Shown here piece after piece: positions 9,038-18,108 of a stretch of 64,000 bases of DNA. A model generated the notes under the pieces. It made no database searches and was not told the origin of the DNA. It worked only from the letters and a program-made list of their open reading frames with translations. Numbering within the stretch: position 1 is the stretch's first letter; each line of letters starts with the position of its first letter. The DNA comes from Dyella halodurans (GTDB lineage Bacteria; Pseudomonadota; Gammaproteobacteria; Xanthomonadales; Rhodanobacteraceae). The DNA lies in NCBI RefSeq assembly GCF_026283925.1, contig NZ_JAPDPF010000008.1, positions 62,001-126,000 on the forward strand, written 5' to 3'. The translations under genes were made by a program, and so were the position numbers.

Positions 9038-9490
9038 ATGTTGCTGAGGTCGATCCTGCTGTTATGCCTCGGATGTCTCGTGATCGCCTGTCCGGCTGAG
9101 GCGGCGCAGCCCACGGCGGCCGGACACATCACCGGCGTAGGCGGCGTGTTTTTCAAGGCGAAGGATCCGAAGGCGCTGGCCGCGTGGTATCGCGACGTGC
9201 TTGGGCTGCCGGTGGAAGCCTGGGGTGGTGCGGCACTACGCTACGACGCAGCCAAACATCCGCCGGTGCTGGCCTGGAATGCATTCCCCGCCTCGACGAA
9301 CTACTTCGCGCCGTCGACCAGTGCGTTCATGATCAACTACGCGGTCGATGACATGGACGCCTTGCTCGCGCGCCTGCATGCCAAAGGCGTCACCATTGTG
9401 AAGCGCGACGACAGCGACCCGAACGGCCGCTTCGCATGGATTCTGGATCCGGAAGGCAACAAGATCGAGCTGTGGCAGCCGAAACCCTAG
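9038..9490 (+). CDS. Exported VOC (glyoxalase-fold) protein
   Basis: A 150-residue protein with start ATG 9038, preceded by AAGGAG. Residues 1-22 are a hydrophobic signal sequence (LLRSILLLCLGCLVIACPAEAA), so the product is probably exported; a lipobox-like reading at LVIAC is also possible. The mature part is one VOC module (GVFFKAKDPKALAAWYRDVLGLPVE to FAWILDPEGNKIELWQP), the paired beta-alpha-beta-beta-beta fold of glyoxalase/bleomycin-resistance proteins. Most VOC proteins of this type are cytoplasmic, so the signal peptide is unusual. The ligand is unknown. Confidence 0.8.
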   Translation: MLLRSILLLCLGCLVIACPAEAAQPTAAGHITGVGGVFFKAKDPKALAAWYRDVLGLPVEAWGGAALRYDAAKHPPVLAWNAFPASTNYFAPSTSAFMINYAVDDMDALLARLHAKGVTIVKRDDSDPNGRFAWILDPEGNKIELWQPKP

Positions 9491-9787
9491 GCACGTCCCT
9501 ATAAGCCAGAATCACCGCGATCACGGCGGCCGTGCCACCCGTGCAACCGATGCGCTCAACCATCGCGTGCAGCAGCGTCGCTGCTTTTCCTCGCGACTGA
9601 CGAAGGCTAGTCGCATGGCAGTGGCCGGGCTGCATCGACCGGCCGAATGCGCCATCGAACGCGGACGTCAAAGCTCCCTTCACGGTAGCGCGAGGGTCTG
9701 CGCGAGAAAATCGCGGTGCCAGGCTGGTTTTTGCCGGCCTCGTGGCATGGGCCGCAGCGTGGCCGCTGCTGCATGTGGGGATCGATC
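9491..9787. other. Non-coding gap before carbonic anhydrase gene
   Basis: Nearly 300 bases between the VOC protein and the carbonic anhydrase. The possible reading frames look like chance frames and no hairpin with a T-run was seen. It probably holds the carbonic anhydrase promoter, with no recognisable operator. Confidence 0.5.
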
Positions 9788-10588
9788 ATGCATACCTCCA
9801 AGCGACACCTGGCTGGTTTCACCGCCATCGTGGTCATGGTGGCCTCAGTGAGCGTGCTGGCGCTGCCGCTCTCATCGGACGACTGGGCATCGATGCCACG
9901 CTGGTCATACGCGGGGAAAACTGGTCCCTCGTATTGGTCGGCGATGGCGCCGAGCTTCGTCGCGTGTGGCCATGGCAAGGCCCAGTCCCCTATTGATCTC
10001 GAGTCACGTGATGCGAAATCCGGAAAGGCCGGAGAGTTCCATATCGACTATGAGAAGGGTGCGGTCGCCCTGGTAAACAATGGGCATACGGTCCAGGCCA
10101 ATGTCAGCGATGCCAAGGACACCGTGGTCTTCGATGGCGATACGTATCGCTTGGCCCAGTTCCATTTTCATTCGCCGAGCGAGCACACCACGGACGGCAC
10201 GCGTTTCCCGCTGGAAATCCACTTCGTCAACGAGGATGCAAAGAAGCGCGTCGTCGTGGTCGGCGTGGTGGTGAAGCTGGGCAAGCCAAACGATAGCCTC
10301 GCGCCGGTGCTCAAGAGTCTTCCTGCCTCGGACAAGGAGACATCGAAGGGCAGCACGCCGCCGATCGCGGTCGACGTGGGCTCCATCCTTCCCCGCGATC
10401 ACCGGGCCTATGTCTACGCAGGGTCGCTGACCACGCCACCCTGTACGGAGGGTGTGCATTGGGTCGTGCTCAAGGAGCCCATTCAAATGTCGAACGACCA
10501 GATCGCGTCGTTCACGCGGATCTTCCCCGACAACCATCGACCCCTGCAAAAGGCCAATGGACGGGAGATCGACAACGAATCGGAATGA
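9788..10588 (+). CDS. Periplasmic alpha-carbonic anhydrase
   Basis: A 266-residue protein starting at ATG 9788 with GGGGA upstream. The N-terminal 25 residues are a signal peptide (FTAIVVMVASVSVLALP), placing the enzyme in the periplasm. It hydrates CO2 to bicarbonate. Alpha-class motifs are all present: WSYAGKTGPSYW, QSPIDL, the zinc histidines in FHFHSPSEHT and EIHFVNED, and the C-terminal GSLTTPPCTEGVHW. Length fits bacterial alpha enzymes. It is a single gene, convergent with the downstream MarR gene. Confidence 0.93.
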   Translation: MHTSKRHLAGFTAIVVMVASVSVLALPLSSDDWASMPRWSYAGKTGPSYWSAMAPSFVACGHGKAQSPIDLESRDAKSGKAGEFHIDYEKGAVALVNNGHTVQANVSDAKDTVVFDGDTYRLAQFHFHSPSEHTTDGTRFPLEIHFVNEDAKKRVVVVGVVVKLGKPNDSLAPVLKSLPASDKETSKGSTPPIAVDVGSILPRDHRAYVYAGSLTTPPCTEGVHWVVLKEPIQMSNDQIASFTRIFPDNHRPLQKANGREIDNESE

Positions 10589-10638
10589 GCGTCGCGGATG
10601 GGCGGGTGAGCTAAAGCTGAGCCTGGCGCGTCGAGGCG

Positions 10639-11169
10639 TCAGTCCTTTTCGTTGGAAACCTTGACGAAGCCATCGCGCATACGTCGCAGCAGACTTCGAA
10701 TCACGCCCAGCTCGTCCGGCGAAAGGTCGACAAAGACCTTCTCCAGCCTGTGTGCATTCAGCTCCATCGCGCTGGTGATGACTTGTTTGCCCTTGTCCGT
10801 CAGCGTCGCGAGCAACCGGCGCCGGTCTTTCTCATCGCCGATCGATTGCACGAAGCCGTCTTGTTCAAGCGAGAACATCAAGGCGGACACCGTGGCGCGC
10901 TTGACCTGCAAGGCCGCAATGATTTCCTGATGCGGAACCGGGCGACCGCCCGCACCCCATAGCACGGCCAGCGCCATGAACCGCGCCGGTGAACCCGCCG
11001 TGCCTTCCAGCCACGTGTTCAACACGTTGTTGATTTGCTGGCCCACCAGTTTGAGCGTGAAGACGGTTTCCAGGCGCTGGGCCGCGGCCAGCGGAAACCG
11101 GCGCAGATAAGCCTCGCGCAGATACGGGGTGGGAAAGTTCTGCTCGCTGGTCGAATCGTCGTCTGTCAC
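10639..11169 (-). CDS. MarR-family regulator 1 of efflux locus
   Basis: A 176-residue MarR protein. GTG at 11169 is preferred to an upstream TTG because GGGAGAG lies 6 bases before it. The core helix-turn-helix is HQEIIAALQVKRATVSALMFSLEQDGFVQ followed by the wing D-E-K-D-R-R-R-L, a classic MarR signature. It is transcribed away from the efflux operon (emrB at 11541). The intergenic region contains inverted repeats suited to a dimeric regulator, so it is a likely repressor of the pump and itself. Confidence 0.88.
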   Translation of the reverse strand: MTDDDSTSEQNFPTPYLREAYLRRFPLAAAQRLETVFTLKLVGQQINNVLNTWLEGTAGSPARFMALAVLWGAGGRPVPHQEIIAALQVKRATVSALMFSLEQDGFVQSIGDEKDRRRLLATLTDKGKQVITSAMELNAHRLEKVFVDLSPDELGVIRSLLRRMRDGFVKVSNEKD

Positions 11170-11204
11170 AGCTTTCTCTCCCGCCAAAACTATTCGCAGC
11201 TGAA

Positions 11205-11217
11205 TTGTATGTTACAA
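11205..11217. promoter_or_regulatory. Candidate MarR operator TTGTATGTTACAA
   Basis: A perfect 5-bp inverted repeat with a 3-base centre lies about 36 bases upstream of the MarR 1 start. This position and symmetry fit autoregulation, but binding is inferred only. Confidence 0.45.
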
Positions 11218-11472
11218 GACAATTTCTTGCGATAGGTCTAAATCATTAAAAAACAACAACATAAGGCGTTCGCTGCGCGCTGTAGCATGGTCTGTTGACT
11301 TGTATGTCGCCTAACAGTATTGTCTGCCGCCATACAAATATGGCGAGCAAGCCCCGGCACGAATGGTCGTGCCACCACGATGGCCTTTGATGCTTCGACC
11401 CGCGAAGGGAGCCCCGATGGCGATCCCCGAAACGCAGGTGAGGCAAACGGATAGCACTTCCTTTGACCAGAT

Positions 11473-11488
11473 ATCTGACTTGTCAGAT
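11473..11488. promoter_or_regulatory. Perfect 16-bp palindrome upstream of emrB
   Basis: The sequence ATCTGACTTGTCAGAT is a 7-bp inverted repeat with a 2-base centre, 52 bases before the emrB ATG. It differs from the TTGTA-type repeats in the same region, so it may be the site of one of the other two MarR proteins. Confidence 0.45.
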
Positions 11489-11540
11489 GCCTGAGCCGCT
11501 AGGCGTTGCATTGACACCTACGTCGGCGCACCGGACCTCC

Positions 11541-13109
11541 ATGAACGCACCCACATCCCCCGCTGTACCGGTCCCGGCCCCATTGACCGGTTTCCGGTTT
11601 GCCCTTGGCGCTTTCGCCGTCGCGCTCGCCACGTTCATGAACGTGCTTGATTCCTCGATAGCCAATGTCGCCATTCCGACGCTGTCGGGCGATCTGGGCG
11701 TCTCGGTTGACGAAGGTACATGGGTGATCACCATGTTCGCCGCCGCCAACGCGGTAGCCATCCCGCTGACCGGCTGGCTCACCCAGCGTATTGGCCAGGT
11801 CAAGCTATTCGTCGGGGCGATCCTGCTGTTCGTGATCTCGTCTGCGTTGTGCGGCATTGCGCCAAGCCTCCCGGTCTTACTGGCGGCCCGCGTGCTGCAG
11901 GGCTTGGCTGCGGGTCCACTGGTACCGTTGTCGCAAGCCTTGCTGCTCACCACGTTTCCAAAACATAAAAGTGGCAGCGCGCTGTCGTTGTGGGCCATGA
12001 CGGCAACGGTCGGTCCCATCGCTGGCCCGGCGCTGGGCGGCTGGATTACCGATAGCTACAGCTGGTCGTGGATCTTCTATATCAACGTGCCGGTCGGCCT
12101 GTTCGCTGCCGCCGTGGTGTGGGCGATCTATCGCGACCGCGAGTCGCCTGCCCGTCGTTTGCCGATTGACACGGTGGGACTGATCTCCCTGATCGGCTGG
12201 GTGGCTGCACTGCAGATCATGCTCGACAAGGGCAAGGATCTGGACTGGTTCAACTCGCCAGTGATCTGCGCGCTAGGCGTGTTCGCCCTGATCACCTTTG
12301 CATTCTTCGTGATCTGGGAGCTGACCGCAGAGAAGCCGATCGTCGATCTTCGCCTGTTCGCCCAGCGCAACTTTCTCGGCGGCACCGTAGCCATCTCCGT
12401 CGCCTATGCCATCTTCTTCGCGAACCTGGTGATCCTGCCGCAATGGATCCAGGAGTATCTCGGCTATCGCTCGGTCGACGCAGGCTTGGTCACTGCTCCA
12501 CTAGGTGTCTTCGCCGTGATGCTGGCGCCGATGATGGGCAGGATGATGGAGAAGATCGATGCGCGCATCCTGGCGACCATGGCCTTCGCCGGCTTTTCGG
12601 CCGTCTTCTTCTTGCGTTCGAATTACACCACCGAGGTGGATCAATTCACCTTGATCCTGCCCACCCTGTTGCAGGGTATTCCGACGGCTCTGTTCTTCGT
12701 GCCGTTGACGGCGATCATCCTGTCGGGATTGACCCCGGACAAGATCCCCTCCGCCGCAGGCTTATCGAACTTCGTGCGCATCTTTGCAGGCGCCGTGGGC
12801 ACCTCGCTGCTGGCCACCAGCTGGAATGACCGCACGATCCTGCATCACGCACGACTGATCGAACAGGCCAATAGTTACAACGCGATCTTCAAGGATTCCC
12901 TCTCACAGGCGCAGTCGACGCTGCAGGTCGGTGCATCCAATGCACTTGCCTTCGTCGAGCACGGCCTGGGCGCGCAGGCGGCCATGCTTGGCTTGAACGA
13001 CATCTTCTGGATGTCCGCGATCATCTTCGTCCTGATCATTCCGCTCATCTGGATCACCCATCCAAGTAAGGACGCTGCAGCCGGAGCGGCAGCAGCAGGC
13101 GGCCATTGA
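11541..13109 (+). CDS. emrB: DHA2-family multidrug efflux MFS transporter (EmrB)
   Basis: A 522-residue inner-membrane antiporter starting at the ATG giving MNAPTSP; longer in-frame starts run into the operator region. About 14 membrane segments are visible, as expected for DHA2 pumps. Family motifs include FMNVLDSSIANVAIPTLS in segment 1, the loop G-W-L-T-Q-R-I-G after segment 2, and AARVLQGLAAGPLVPLSQALL in segment 4. It works with the EmrA-like adaptor and NodT-type channel encoded downstream to expel drugs across both membranes. A MarR gene sits between it and the channel gene. Confidence 0.92.
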   Translation: MNAPTSPAVPVPAPLTGFRFALGAFAVALATFMNVLDSSIANVAIPTLSGDLGVSVDEGTWVITMFAAANAVAIPLTGWLTQRIGQVKLFVGAILLFVISSALCGIAPSLPVLLAARVLQGLAAGPLVPLSQALLLTTFPKHKSGSALSLWAMTATVGPIAGPALGGWITDSYSWSWIFYINVPVGLFAAAVVWAIYRDRESPARRLPIDTVGLISLIGWVAALQIMLDKGKDLDWFNSPVICALGVFALITFAFFVIWELTAEKPIVDLRLFAQRNFLGGTVAISVAYAIFFANLVILPQWIQEYLGYRSVDAGLVTAPLGVFAVMLAPMMGRMMEKIDARILATMAFAGFSAVFFLRSNYTTEVDQFTLILPTLLQGIPTALFFVPLTAIILSGLTPDKIPSAAGLSNFVRIFAGAVGTSLLATSWNDRTILHHARLIEQANSYNAIFKDSLSQAQSTLQVGASNALAFVEHGLGAQAAMLGLNDIFWMSAIIFVLIIPLIWITHPSKDAAAGAAAAGGH

Positions 13110-13190
13110 TGCCACGCAAATAGAACGGTTGACCGGGCGAGCAATGACAGATTGCCTGGCTACGCACGCAACGGCCCCGAGGAACTCGAC

Positions 13191-13649
13191 GTGGAACATT
13201 ACACAAAGAAAACCTTTGCAGCGACACGCAGCATCGGCTTCATGTTGACGAAGGCGCGCAACATGCTGACCGCGGATATGGATGCGGCCGTCAAGCAGCT
13301 CGATATCACCAATCAGCAGATGGGCATCATCCATTGGCTCAGTCGTGGCATTGCCACCACGCCGTTCGGGATGTCGAAGCATCTCAGCATCGATACCGGA
13401 CTGATGACGCGGATGCTGGACAAACTAGAGGCAAAGGGACTGCTCACGCGTTCCCGCAGCAACACGGATCGCCGTGTCGTCGATTTGAAGCTGACCAGCA
13501 AAGGCGAGGCGATTGCCGCCGCGATTCCAGATATCGCGCTGCCAGTCTTCAACCGGCGCCTGAGGAACTTCAGCACGGCCGAATTCGCGGAACTGCTGCG
13601 CCTGCTTGGCAAGTTCATTGATGACGAAACCCGGCGCGAGCGTTCCTAA
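13191..13649 (+). CDS. MarR-family regulator 2, inside efflux operon
   Basis: A 152-residue protein starting at GTG 13191 with AGGAA upstream. The helix-turn-helix is PFGMSKHLSIDTGLMTRMLDKLEAKGLL and the wing is SNTDRRVVDLKLT. It lies 81 bases after emrB and 57 bases before the outer-membrane factor, same strand, so it is probably part of the operon and gives feedback control. Confidence 0.88.
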   Translation: MEHYTKKTFAATRSIGFMLTKARNMLTADMDAAVKQLDITNQQMGIIHWLSRGIATTPFGMSKHLSIDTGLMTRMLDKLEAKGLLTRSRSNTDRRVVDLKLTSKGEAIAAAIPDIALPVFNRRLRNFSTAEFAELLRLLGKFIDDETRRERS

Positions 13650-13706
13650 GGGCGAAACGCCCGCGCACCCCTGCCGACCAATCCCCCACTTACTGAGACC
13701 AAGATC

Positions 13707-15191
13707 ATGCGTGTTCAGCTCGTTGCAGCAGCGGTCGGAATGGCCCTGGCCCTGGCAGGCTGTGCCAGCACCGGCGGCCTGCATCCGGACGGCAGTCCCA
13801 TCGACCCGGGCTCGCTCGCGGTTGAGCGCACGCTCGCGGACGTCAAGGTGTCACCTGCCGCCTGGCCTGAAGCGGACTGGTGGACCTCCCTTGGCGACGG
13901 CCAGCTCGATGCCCTGATTGCCGAGGCCTTGCATGACAACCCCAGTCTCGCGCAAGCCGACGCGCGCGCACGCCAGGCGCAGTCAGAGGCGTCGAGGGCC
14001 GACGCCGAGCGCAAGCCGGAGGTCGATCTAGCGGGAAGCGTCAGCGAGGTTCGCCTGCCAACCACGCTGCCACCCATAGGCAAGGGTCATAACATTACCG
14101 CCAAGAATGTCACCGCCAGCTTCAAATGGGATCTGGATCTTTGGGGTGGCGAACGCGCGGCATGGGAGGCTGCGCTCGGTGTACAGCGCTCGGTGGAAGT
14201 CGACGCACATGCCGCGCGTATCGAGCTGTCCACGAATGTCGCGCGCGCTTATGTGCAGCTCGGTTACGCCTACACGCAACAGGATGTCGCATCGGCGGAG
14301 CTCGCGCGGGCCACCGACGTACGCGAGCTGACGCAACGACGTGTTGCCGCCGGCCTCGATAGCCAGGTGCAGCTCAAGCAGAGCGATGCGGAAGTTGCCA
14401 GTGCACAAGGTAGAAAGGCGCAAGCGGATCGCGCGATCGATGCGGCGCGGTCCGCTCTGTCGGTGCTCCTGGGCAAGGGACCCGATCGCGGCCTGACGAT
14501 CACCCGCCCCCAGCTGTTGCCACCCACGGCCGTGAGCGTGCCCTCCAATCTGCCGGTCGAACTGCTGGGACATCGCCCCGACCTCGTCGCCGCACGGTGG
14601 CGCGTGGAGGCAGCCGGCAAGGACATCGACGCCGCCAAGACCCAGTTTCTTCCCAACGTCAACATCAGCGCGATGGCTGGCCTGATCGCACTTGGGGGCG
14701 GCAATCTCTTTCAAGCGAAGTCCCGCTTCTACGATGCGGGACCGGCGATCAGCCTGCCCATCTTTGATGGTGGTCGCCGCCGTGCAGACCTGAACAGCAA
14801 GGATGCGCAATACGATCTGGCCGTGGCGCAGTACAACGAAACGCTCGTGCGCGCAGTCAACGAGGTGTGCGACGACAACAACGCACTCGCCTCGTTGCAG
14901 GTGCAAACCGACGCGCAGCAGCGTGCACTCGACGCGGCCAGCGATGCCTGGACGCTGGCCGAGCAGCGCTACAAGGCTGGCGTTGGCAGCTACCTGGAAG
15001 CCCTCGTCGTGCGCCAGCAACTACTGGTCGCCCAGGATCGCATGGCCACGCTGCATGCGGAGCAGACCGATTACTCCGTGCAAATCATTCGGGCGCTTGG
15101 TGGCGGCTTCCGCCCTGGCCAGCCCGCTCCCGACGTGTCGACTGTCGCCGCCGATGCGAACTCGTCTTCCCTCATTCATCATCGCTCCTGA
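13707..15191 (+). CDS. NodT-family efflux outer membrane lipoprotein
   Basis: A 494-residue TolC-like channel. The signal peptide ends in the lipobox LAGC with Cys19 as lipid site, so it is anchored to the outer membrane. Two homologous halves each have long helical regions (ARARQAQSEASRADAERKPEVDL in the first) and the typical LGHRPDLVAARWRVEAAGKDI and PIFDGGRRRADL motifs of the NodT/OprM group. It follows the MarR 2 gene and lies 10 bases before the adaptor gene, so the two are co-translated. Confidence 0.93.
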   Translation: MRVQLVAAAVGMALALAGCASTGGLHPDGSPIDPGSLAVERTLADVKVSPAAWPEADWWTSLGDGQLDALIAEALHDNPSLAQADARARQAQSEASRADAERKPEVDLAGSVSEVRLPTTLPPIGKGHNITAKNVTASFKWDLDLWGGERAAWEAALGVQRSVEVDAHAARIELSTNVARAYVQLGYAYTQQDVASAELARATDVRELTQRRVAAGLDSQVQLKQSDAEVASAQGRKAQADRAIDAARSALSVLLGKGPDRGLTITRPQLLPPTAVSVPSNLPVELLGHRPDLVAARWRVEAAGKDIDAAKTQFLPNVNISAMAGLIALGGGNLFQAKSRFYDAGPAISLPIFDGGRRRADLNSKDAQYDLAVAQYNETLVRAVNEVCDDNNALASLQVQTDAQQRALDAASDAWTLAEQRYKAGVGSYLEALVVRQQLLVAQDRMATLHAEQTDYSVQIIRALGGGFRPGQPAPDVSTVAADANSSSLIHHRS

Positions 15192-15201
15192 GTCAGCCAT
15201 C

Positions 15202-16401
15202 ATGCCAACACAAATTTCTTCGGCTCCTAATGAAGCCGCCCAAGCCAGGAAGCCTGGCCGTCGCTTCATGCTTCGCATCCTGGGTACCGCTGTCGTGGTG
15301 GGTGCCATCGGTTTTGTTGCCTGGTTCGCGCTGGAGAGTCGTTGGTACGAAGCTACCGACGACGCCTATGTCAACGGCAATATCGTGCAAATCACGCCGC
15401 AGATAACCGGTACCGTCGTCAGTATTGGTGCCGATGACGGCGACTTCGTGAAGCAGGGCGACGTGTTGGTCACGCTCGACAAGGCCGATGCGGATGTCGC
15501 CTTGGAAAATGCCGCCGCCAATCTGGCCAACACGGTGCGCAAGGTGCGTGGCCTGTACAGCACGGTGTCGGGCGCGCAGGCCGATGTGGCGGTACGCCAG
15601 ACGGCGGTACAAAAGGCAAAGGACGACTATGCACGTCGCGTCAGCCTGGCCAACTCGGGTGCGATCTCGGCGGAAGAGCTCTCGCACGCCAAGGATGCCC
15701 TGACCGTCGCCGAGAGCTCGCTGACGACGGCCGAACAGCAACTTCAGACCAATAAGGTGCTGGTGGACGATACCATCGTCACGTCGCATCCCGACGTCAA
15801 AGCCGCCGTCGCTCAATATCGCGCCGCTTATCTCACTGAAGTTCGCACGACCATGGTGGCGCCGGTAACGGGCTACGTCGCCAAGCGCAGCGTGCAGGTC
15901 GGCCAACGCGTTCAGCCTGGCGCAGCCTTGATGGCGGTCGTGCCGCTGCATGAGGTATGGATCGACGCCAACTTCAAGGAAACGCAGCTCACCCATATGC
16001 GCATCGGGCAGCCGGTGGAAGTGACTTCCGACATCTATGGTCACGCGGTCAAGTACGACGGCAAGGTGCTGGAGCTCGGCGTGGGGACGGGTGGCGCCTT
16101 CTCCCTGTTGCCGGCCCAGAACGCTACCGGCAACTGGATCAAGATCGTGCAGCGCATGCCGGTGCGCGTGGTGTTCACCAACCCTGGTCAGCTCGACCAG
16201 CATCCGCTGCGCGTCGGCATGTCCTTGAACACCAGGGTGGACTTGCACGACAAGAGTGGACCGATGCTTGCCCAGAAGGCACCCACGCGGCCGGCTTTCA
16301 GTACGGACATCTATGAGCAGCAGCTGGCACACGCTGACGAACAAGTGGCGCAGCTTATTCACAGGAACATGGCCAGCGATGCGAAATTGGTACGCGAGTG
16401 A
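15202..16401 (+). CDS. emrA: HlyD/EmrA-type periplasmic adaptor
   Basis: A 399-residue membrane fusion protein. There is one N-terminal membrane segment (FMLRILGTAVVVGAIGFVAWFAL) followed by ATDDAYVNGNIVQITPQITGTV, the diagnostic start of EmrA/HlyD adaptors. A lipoyl half-motif, a long coiled-coil hairpin (about residues 95-200) and the second lipoyl half (TMVAPVTGYVAKRSVQVGQRV) follow. It joins EmrB to the outer-membrane channel in the periplasm. The C-terminal end has an extra helix with DEQVAQLIHRNM. Confidence 0.93.
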   Translation: MPTQISSAPNEAAQARKPGRRFMLRILGTAVVVGAIGFVAWFALESRWYEATDDAYVNGNIVQITPQITGTVVSIGADDGDFVKQGDVLVTLDKADADVALENAAANLANTVRKVRGLYSTVSGAQADVAVRQTAVQKAKDDYARRVSLANSGAISAEELSHAKDALTVAESSLTTAEQQLQTNKVLVDDTIVTSHPDVKAAVAQYRAAYLTEVRTTMVAPVTGYVAKRSVQVGQRVQPGAALMAVVPLHEVWIDANFKETQLTHMRIGQPVEVTSDIYGHAVKYDGKVLELGVGTGGAFSLLPAQNATGNWIKIVQRMPVRVVFTNPGQLDQHPLRVGMSLNTRVDLHDKSGPMLAQKAPTRPAFSTDIYEQQLAHADEQVAQLIHRNMASDAKLVRE

Positions 16402-16551
16402 GCGAACGAGGCTGGTGATGCGTCGACGACTTGACTGACGTATGCGTGAATTTCCACGTCAGTCAGGCCATGCGCCGCGGCAGGGTGAACTCCTCGCCGG
16501 CGGCGCCTCCAGCTTCGGCACTTACGCCAACCACCTCTGCGTGGAGCAAGC

Positions 16552-17091
16552 ATGAACAAGTACGCGACGCATAGCGGTCGACGGCAAACGAGGCAAGTGA
16601 TGGTTGCGCCGGACACATCAGCGCACGGGCGCGCGCAAATGGCGGCAGATACCATCTACAAGGTCGCGGAGGTCGCCCGATCGCTGAGGCGCGCGAGCCA
16701 GGTGATGGAAAAGTGGGTGCATCTTGCTACTGCGGCGAATGAACAACTGACGATGTCGCATTGGCTCGTGCTCGTTCGCCTTTCCATGGCGCCGACGTGC
16801 AAGCAGGCGGACCTGAAGTCCGACACGAAGATTGCTGCATCGCATTTGACGAGATTGATCGATGACCTGGCACGCCAGGGTCTGGCGCGCCGGCATCGCT
16901 CGTCAACGGATCGCCGGCAAGTCCACCTTACGCTTACCGAGGAGGGCAAGAGTGCCGCCCGTGAGCTGCTGGCCTCGTTGAACGAGTTCACTCAGTCTTC
17001 CCAACTCAACGCTATCGAGGATCTTGGTCCATCGCTCGAACAGTTTGTGTCGCTCGCGGCTGGTGAGGCATGGCTCGGTGATGAGGTGTAG
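16552..17091 (+). CDS. MarR-family regulator 3, downstream of efflux operon
   Basis: A 179-residue protein. The ATG at 16552 follows GGAGCAAGC, a fair ribosome site; internal ATGs at 16600 or 16639 are possible. The winged helix is ADLKSDTKIAASHLTRLIDDLARQGLA with the wing SSTDRRQVHLTLT. It lies 150 bases after emrA on the same strand, so it may have its own promoter. It is the third MarR gene of the locus and not a close copy of the other two. Confidence 0.85.
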   Translation: MNKYATHSGRRQTRQVMVAPDTSAHGRAQMAADTIYKVAEVARSLRRASQVMEKWVHLATAANEQLTMSHWLVLVRLSMAPTCKQADLKSDTKIAASHLTRLIDDLARQGLARRHRSSTDRRQVHLTLTEEGKSAARELLASLNEFTQSSQLNAIEDLGPSLEQFVSLAAGEAWLGDEV

Positions 17092-17120
17092 CCCTGGGCG
17101 TGAAGCGCCCGGATACGCCG

Positions 17121-17345
17121 TCACCAGTGCGGGTCGTGCGTGCCCATCAGTATGGCGGGCCGCCCATTCCAGTCAGGGTCGTAGCGCATCCAGGCGGCTT
17201 CGGCGAGAGCCAGCAGAATCCGCCGCCGCTCGGCATAGGCCTGTCCGGGTATGCCCGATAGCGGCAAGGCACGGGCCAGCCGCTCGTACGGTGGCTCGCC
17301 CGGGTGGGGCATGCTCGGGGGATCGTTGTGCGACTGTCGGGACAT
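17121..17345 (-). CDS. Possible small protein (74 aa), unknown
   Basis: A short frame with balanced composition (PYERLARALPLSGIPGQAYAERRRILLALAEAAWMRYDPDWNGRPA). It looks more protein-like than the overlapping plus-strand frames because of its amphipathic helix and DPDW end. There is no recognised family and no strong ribosome site. The rest of the gap between 17092 and 17678 shows nothing clear. Confidence 0.35.
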   Translation of the reverse strand: MSRQSHNDPPSMPHPGEPPYERLARALPLSGIPGQAYAERRRILLALAEAAWMRYDPDWNGRPAILMGTHDPHW

Positions 17346-17678
17346 GGGTCGCCGCGTTGCCCGCCAGGGGCTGGTATCAGCCCGAGGATCGCAGTCACCA
17401 CATTATTACAGGTACCCGCACACCGGCCTTCCACGGCAAACGTGGCTCCGCCGGCATGCTGCGCGGAACCATGGGTCACCCAAATGCGGCATACCGCCTA
17501 TTTGCTCTTCATCAGACTTCGATAAGATGCGGTAGCGCGGGCCCGTCGGAGACAGCCCCGCCGAAGGGGGATTTACCAGCTAGCCGTGCCGCTACCGCCG
17601 TGTGGCGGCCTGTTTGCGTGCGTGACCGGTGGCAAGCCGGGATTTGTCTCGTCAACTCAACAGGGGGAGTCGTTCGTG

Positions 17679-18077
17679 ATGAAGAAGGTATCAGGGAAGT
17701 TCGTGACCGCGGTTTGCATGCTCGTTCTTGCTGGCTGTTCGGCGACGCCAACGAAGCCCGGAGACGCTGCACCGGGCATCGTCTACAACAAGCCAGAAAC
17801 GACGGTCCAGAAGGCAGCCGTTGACGCCTTGGTGGCCAACGGCTTCGTGGTCAGCAAGTCCGATGCGGAGTATGTGGAAGGTGCCCGACCACACAAGGTT
17901 GGCCTGGTGGTCGGATCGGGTGGCGAGTCCGCGGGCGTCTGGCTGTCGTCGCTGGGGAGCGATAAAACGGCCGTCAAGGTCAGCACGGCCAAGTCGCTTG
18001 CAGGCATCGCTGGCCAGAAGAACTGGGACAAGGAAATCATTGCCGAGATGGATAAGAGCATCGGCTCGCATCAATAG
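17679..18077 (+). CDS. Small lipoprotein, unknown function
   Basis: A 132-residue protein. The ATG at 17679 directly follows an in-frame GTG, and GGGGGAG lies about 8-10 bases upstream. The signal peptide ends in the lipobox LAGC (Cys20), so the product is membrane-anchored. The mature part (TTVQKAAVDALVANGFVVSKSDAEYVEGARP) has the look of a small BON- or DUF-type alpha/beta domain with a hydrophilic tail. It is followed 31 bases later by a second lipoprotein gene, so the two may be an operon. Confidence 0.8.
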   Translation: MKKVSGKFVTAVCMLVLAGCSATPTKPGDAAPGIVYNKPETTVQKAAVDALVANGFVVSKSDAEYVEGARPHKVGLVVGSGGESAGVWLSSLGSDKTAVKVSTAKSLAGIAGQKNWDKEIIAEMDKSIGSHQ

Positions 18078-18108
18078 TCACATCTAGCCAGGCGGTGCGG
18101 GGGAGATC

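Larger units (their letters stand above)
11170..11540. promoter_or_regulatory. Divergent control region of efflux locus
   Basis: About 370 bases, clearly more AT-rich than the flanking genes. It holds a TTGTA-TGT-TACAA inverted repeat (11205-11217), a TTGTATG/CATACAA pair (11300-11306 and 11331-11337) and a perfect 16-bp palindrome (11473-11488). This is the expected place for promoters of the left MarR gene and of emrB. No reading frame here looks coding. Confidence 0.65.
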
